This document shows positions 58,891 to 64,000 of a stretch of DNA of 64,000 bases, in pieces. The stretch comes from Mytilus trossulus. Taxonomy: Eukaryota; Mollusca; Bivalvia; Mytilida; Mytilidae. The notes below the pieces were generated by a model that did no database searches, had not been told where the DNA came from, and saw only the letters and a program-made list of their open reading frames with translations. Location of the stretch: positions 11,981,911-12,045,910 of the forward strand of contig NC_086376.1 in NCBI RefSeq assembly GCF_036588685.1, in the 5' to 3' direction. Every line of letters starts with the position of its first letter. Positions within the stretch are counted from its first letter, which is position 1. The translations under genes were made by a program, and so were the position numbers.

Positions 58891-60757
58891 AAGAGGCTCT
58901 CAAGAGCCTGAATCGCTCACCTTATTTTTTTTGGTTAAATCTCTCATCAACGATTATTTTGGCTTTTCAATTTATTTAAATGTTCTTTGAATCGTCCTAT
59001 TTTCTTCAAAAGCAAAAAAAAATAATCATGTTCTCCTATGTTCTATTTTAGCCATAGGAGCTATGTTTCTTGACATACAAGGAAATAAAATATAAAATTT
59101 ATACTAGATACTCTGAAACTCATTTAGCCTAAGTTTGGCTGAAATTGATACAGCAGTTTCAAAGGAGAAGATTTTTTAAAGTAAGTCAATATGATGAACA
59201 AATTGTGAAAAAGTCTTTAAAGGGCAATAACTCCTTAAGGGGTCAATTGACCTTCCTGTTTTATTTGCTCTAAATGCTGGAATTTTATGAGATATAAGCC
59301 AAAAACTGCATTTTACCCTGTGTTCTATTTTTAGCCATGACGGCCATGTTTTTTGACGAAATAGAAAATAAAACACAAACTTTGTTTTATACACCCTACT
59401 GATCATTCAGTTGAAGTTTGGTTGAATTTGGTTGAGTAGTTTTAGAGGAGAAGATTTTTTAAAGTTAGCAAATATGATGAACAATTGTGAAAAATTGTCA
59501 TTAAAGAACAATATCCCCTTAAGGTTCCACTAAAGTCAAAATATAGGACACTTCATAAACATCTAAACTTTGCCTGTATTTTTCAACCTATAAGGAATAA
59601 AGTCATAAACTATGAGAACATATGTTCATTTAAACATACTTTACATATACACACTTTATAAATTGTAAATAAACTTGAAATTGTTATGTTGTGGCCAAAC
59701 CGGTTCTTGGGGTGAACACTAAATTTTCCAAAAAATCTGCAGGCCTGCAAGACGACTTAATTTGCTTAAAATTGGTATGGACGAAGACTGTTACATGTAA
59801 TGCAGGGCAAGCGCATGCTAAGTTGTCACATACATATGTTTTAATGGCATATTTGTCCAATTTCTGTATTGTGCCTTCGATATTCGTTCACTTAGATACA
59901 TGAAATTAACTGAAACTCGAAAACCAATACATTTTATAAATAATCAACATGCGCTTGCCCTGCATTACATGTAATAGTATTCGTCCATACCAATTTTAAG
60001 CAAATTAAGTCGTCTTGCACGCCTCCAGATTTTTTTGAAAATTTATTGTACACCCCAAGAACCGGTTTGGCCACAACATAACAATTTCAAGTTTATTTAC
60101 AATTTATACAGTGTGTATATGTAAAGTATGTTTAAATGAACATATGTTCTCATAGTTTATGACTTTATTCCTTATAGGTTGAAAAATACAGGCAAAGTTT
60201 AGATGTTTATGAAGTGTCCTATATTTTGACTTTAGTGGAACCTTAAGGGTCAATTGACAATTTTTGTCATATTAACTTATTTGTAGATCTTACTTTGCTG
60301 GTCATTTTTGCTGTTTACAGTTTATCTTTATCTATAATAATATTCAAGATAATGACCAAAAACTGCAAAATTTCCTTAAAATTATCAATTAAGTGGCAGC
60401 AACCCAACAATGGGTTGTTTGATTCATCTGAAAATTTCAGGGCTGATAGATCTTGACCTAATGAACATATTTAACCAATGTCAGATTTGCTCTTAATGCT
60501 TTCGTTTTTGAGATATAAGCCAAAAACTGCAATTGACCCCTATGTTCTATGTTTAGCAATGGCGACCATGTTTTTTGATAGATCAAAACTTCGGATACAA
60601 TTTATAAACTAGATACCCTAAGGAACATTCAGTTAAAGTTTGGAAGTATTTGGCCTAGTAGTTTCAGAGGAGAAGATTCTTGAAATAGTTTACGACGACA
60701 GACGACGGACGCGAAGTGATGGCATAAGCTCACTTGGCCCTTCGGGCCAGGTGAGCT
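58891..60757. mobile_element. Long bivalve-type repeat ending in GGCCCTTCGGGCC hairpin
   Basis: Begins AGAGGCTCTCAAGAGCCTG, a short hairpin, then AATCGCTCACC. Ends AGCTCACTTGGCCCTTCGGG and AGGTGAGCT, a strong hairpin, preceded by a GACGAC-rich tract. Internal blocks repeat (GGGCAATAACTCCTTAAGGG; ATAAGCCAAAAACTGCA twice; TTTCA(A/G)AGGAGAAGATT several times). It has no coding region. It was split by a 720-bp foldback element. Confidence 0.75.
59523..60242. mobile_element. 720-bp foldback element flanked by TTAA
   Basis: The ends GGTTCCACTAAAGTCAAAAT and their reverse complement are followed by TTAA on both sides (59519-59522 and 60243-60246). The arms are about 295 bp and nearly perfect inverted copies around a loop of about 130 bp. 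Removing it and one TTAA restores the host repeat (CCTTAAGGGTCAATTGAC). The open frame at 59691-59903 lies in arm and loop and is not a gene. Confidence 0.95.
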
Positions 60758-61362
60758 AACAATGTGATAAAACTCACATTCAACTATTGGCTGAGTTGTC
60801 TGCAATGTGAATGTGTTACAAAAGTTTACACACCTGGTATACAACTCACTATCATAAATTAGTGTACCTAAAATCAGGCTTATCTACAGACATTACAAAA
60901 CAATTACAGATTTAATGACATTTTCAAAGTCCTAGCAAATATATGGAGATCCAAAACAACAAAAAACTTCATTTGAAAATCATATCAAATAACCAATATC
61001 ACCAGGAGAATAGTCTAAACAACTGTTATGTAATTACCAAAGGTCATTTGAAATTGATGGCAGACCTTTTAATTTACTCAAGATTTTTTCTAGACTTGGG
61101 ACATTGCAGAGATCATAATATTGTATTACTGTGCCTATCCAATAAGCTTTGTGGTAGTGAATTACATATTGCCTTACCAGTTTAAAAAATTGTCAATACA
61201 ATTTGTCCATTCAAATTGTACAACAGGTATTGTGAGAGCCATTATTGCAGGAACAAATTTACTGTCAAACTTTAGAAAGACACCTTATTATTACTAAATA
61301 AAGAACTGAATAATTAACAAAAATAAAAAGTTGGCTAAATGAGAATGCCTTATTTTAACCAG
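60758..61362. other. No gene recognised
   Basis: AT-rich. An 80-codon frame at 60943-61185 has no supporting context. Confidence 0.4.
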
Positions 61363-63325
61363 ATGCTCCGCAGGGCGTAGCTTTATACGACCGCAGAGGT
61401 TGAACCCTGAACTGTTGGGGCAAGTATGGACACAACATTCAAGCTGGATTCAGCTCTAAATTTGGATTGTGATTAAATAATTGACACAGCATAGGTTTCT
61501 GACACAGAATGAATGTGTTATAATGAACTTAAAATTTTTGTTTTCTCTTAGAGCAATTCACTATGCTGTTGAATATTAATCCTCTCAAAAAAATGTTTGA
61601 AGAAATTTTCTTTTTATATATGAAATTTCATATGAGAAAAATTGAACCCAATTTTTTAATCACATCCCCCTTTCCCTTATTCCAAAACTAATCTCAATTA
61701 AAATATTCTAATGGAGTTTGCAACAATAACTACTCATTTAAATACATCATAAAATATTAAGATGTAAAAAAACTGCTTGTTATCACTGAATGGTAAAGAT
61801 TATTTAAATTTATCAGTTGGTAGTAAAAAGTGAATATACATTGTATATTGTATATAACAAAGATTTAAGTTGATTCTGGACAAAGAAAGATAACTCCAAT
61901 TAAAAAAAATTCTTGCAGTAAGATATTTCTTGCTTACTATTCTTGACAAAGAAAGATAACTCTAATTAAAAAAAAAAATTGCTATTTCACAATATTGTGA
62001 AATTAGATATTTCTTGCCATTGCACAATACTGTGCAATTGAAAAGACTTGTTATTGCACAATACTTAATATAATAATTTTAGATCCTGATTTGGACCAAC
62101 TTGAAAACTGGGCCCATAATAAAAAAACTAAGTACATGTTTAGATTCAGCATATCAAAGAGGCCCAAGAATTTAATTTTTGTTAAAATCAAACTTTGTTT
62201 AATTTTGGACCCTTTGGACCTTAATGTAGGCCAATTTGAAAACGGGACCAAAAATGAAGAATCTACATACACAGTTAGATTTGGCATATCAAAGAACCCC
62301 ATTTATTCAATTTTTGATGAAATCAAATAAAGTTTAATTTTGGACCCAGATTTGGACCAACTTGAAAACTGGACCAATAATCAAGAATCTAAGTACATTT
62401 TAAGATTCAACATATCAAAGAACCCCACCGATTCATTTTTTGTCAAAATCAAACTAAGTTTAATTTTGGACCCTTTGGACCTTAATGTAGACCAATTTGA
62501 AAAAGGGACCAAAAGTTAAGAATCTACATACACAGTTAGATTCGGCATATCAAAGAACCCCAATTATTCAATTTTGATGAAATCAAACAAAGTTTAATTT
62601 TGGACCCTTTGGGCTCCTTTTTCCTAAACTGTTGGAACCAAAACTCCCAAAATCAATACCAACCTTCCTTTTATGGTCATAAACCTTGTGTTTAAATTTC
62701 ATAGATTTCTATTTACTTATACTAACATTATGGTGCGAATACCAAGAAAAATGCTTATTTGGGTCCCTTTTTGGCCCCTAATTCCTAAACTGTTGGGACC
62801 TAAACTCCCAAAATCAATACCAATCTTCCTTTTGTGGTCATAAACATTGTGTTTAAATTTCATTGATTTCTATTAACTTAAACTAAAGTAATTGTGCGAA
62901 AACCAAGAATAATGTTTATTTGGGCCCTTTTTTGGCCCCTAATTCCTAAACTATTGAAACCAAAACTCCCAAAATCAATCCCAACCTTTCTTTTGTGGTC
63001 ATAAACCTTGTGTCAAAATTTCATAGATTTCTATTAACTTAAACTAAAGTTATAGTGCGAAAACCAAGAAAATGCTTATTTGGGCCCTTTTTGGCCCCTA
63101 ATTCCTAAAATGTTGGGACCAAAACTCCCAAAATCAATACCCACCTTCCTTTTATGGTCATGAACCTTGTGTTAAAATTTCATAGATTTCTATTCACTTT
63201 TACTAAAGTTAGAGTGCAAAAACTAAAAGTATTCGGACGACGACGACGACAACGACGACGACGACGCCAACGTGATAGCAATATACGACGAAATTTTTTT
63301 CAAAATTTGCGGTCGTATAAAAAGT
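61363..63325. mobile_element. Long bivalve-type repeat with TTATACGACCGCA ends
   Basis: Left end GATGCTCCGCAGGGCG then TTTATACGACCGCAGAG; right end TTGCGGTCGTATAAA, so a short inverted pair. Two internal tandem blocks: 62080-62610, units of about 125 bp built on GGACC and AACTTGAAAA(C/G) and CATATCAAAGAACCCC; and 62610-63230, four units of about 155 bp built on GGCCCCTAATTCCTAAACT and CTCCCAAAATCAATACC. A GACGACGACGAC tract precedes the right end. No coding region. Confidence 0.75.
63236..63268. repeat. (GAC)n microsatellite
   Basis: A GAC-rich trinucleotide run just before the right end of the long repeat. Confidence 0.85.
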
Positions 63326-64000
63326 ATGATAAATGAGAAGACACCCATTTAACTACCTGTAGATTTACCTGGTTTGTTTTTGACAGAGCTAATTTAAATG
63401 AATTATACATTTACATGTAGCTAGCTTGCTTTCCTTATGTCCAATGTCCTGAATGGACTATTCTATTTAGGTATGGGACATTTTACATTTAATACACTAT
63501 TTGTTCTTTCTTATAAAGATATTCATTGTAAATTTATTTATTTTGCTTACAATCACAAATAAATAATTGCTGGTAAATCCCATTTTCATAATGAAGAATA
63601 AAGCACTGAAATTTCTATTCACTAAGCCATTTGTACTTTTTTTGATATATTGAAAATAAATTTTTAACAGTAATTCCAATTGTAGTAGATCCTGAATATT
63701 TAATGAAACTTAGCATCACTACTATTCCATTTCAGGAATCGTAATATAACATGAAAATATATCCCATTAGAAAACACCAAGCCACACATAATTCATCTTG
63801 TAGAATTATTCACAATTAGATGGGCTTTCCAAAAAAAATCCATTTCACAAACACTTTAATTCCATATCAGGAATCAGAAACTTAAAATACATCCCACATT
63901 ACAATCACTATGAAGCAAACATATATCTCCTTTTTTTATAAACTAAATTCACTGATTGAATTTCCATCTTCACTGTAAAGAGACACAAAAAGAAATGGCT
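63326..64000. other. AT-rich DNA to window end
   Basis: No gene recognised. It could be the 3' UTR or intron of a gene beyond the edge, but nothing in the sequence shows it. Confidence 0.35.

Noticed and set aside
59691..59903. 70-codon plus-strand frame
   Set aside because: It spans the arm and loop of the 720-bp foldback element.

Overview
The window is AT-rich eukaryotic DNA: intron-containing genes with GT-AG splice sites, metazoan gene families, and long gene-free stretches packed with interspersed repeats. The repeat families, together with a KRTCAP2 orthologue and a GT10 fucosyltransferase, point to a bivalve mollusc, most likely a mussel of the Mytilus type. The species is an inference from repeat style, not proven.

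Four loci look like host genes. (1) KRTCAP2, a subunit of the oligosaccharyltransferase, lies on the minus strand in five exons between 41032 and 35864; every splice phase closes to a 134-residue protein. (2) A secreted or membrane-anchored protein with an N-terminal hydrophobic segment, a PAN/apple-like Cys domain and hemopexin-like repeats lies on the plus strand in four exons from 22735 to 28926 (367 residues). (3) A single-exon alpha-1,3-fucosyltransferase (GT10, 391 residues) lies at 53344-54519. (4) A possible small Arg-rich protein with a C-terminal membrane segment lies at 18666-18334 (110 residues, less certain). KRTCAP2 and the fucosyltransferase both act in glycosylation, but nothing suggests they are regulated together.

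The rest is mobile DNA and its debris. 1-2275: 5' part of a DIRS-like retroelement (minus strand) whose reverse transcriptase has lost one catalytic Asp. 2.3-5.0 kb: Penelope-like fragments and a fresh 590-bp tandem duplication. 5749-9108: a 3.36-kb terminal-inverted-repeat (TIR) DNA element. 9.7-15.9 kb: repeat copies, several carrying hammerhead-ribozyme-like cores, one split by a miniature element with 8-bp target duplication. 20.35-21.63 kb: a Tc1 element that has lost its catalytic middle. 29.2-34.6 kb: tandem hammerhead-bearing units leading directly into a decayed Penelope-like reverse transcriptase. 39.6-42.1 kb: a tRNA-derived SINE, a TTAA-flanked foldback element and another repeat. 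43.4-51.3 kb: two inverted copies of one composite DNA transposon around a 1.7-kb spacer. 52.2-53.0 kb: an 800-bp element made of CpG-rich palindromes. 54.67-56.46 kb: a 32-copy 55/57-bp satellite just behind the fucosyltransferase, then a second minisatellite. 58.9-63.3 kb: two long bivalve-type repeats, the first split by a 720-bp TTAA foldback element.

The most interesting signals are the hammerhead-like cores in tandem units next to the Penelope-like element, the inverted pair of composite transposons, and the clustered palindromes around 52.2-53.0 kb. No computation was run; alignments and boundaries were read by eye.
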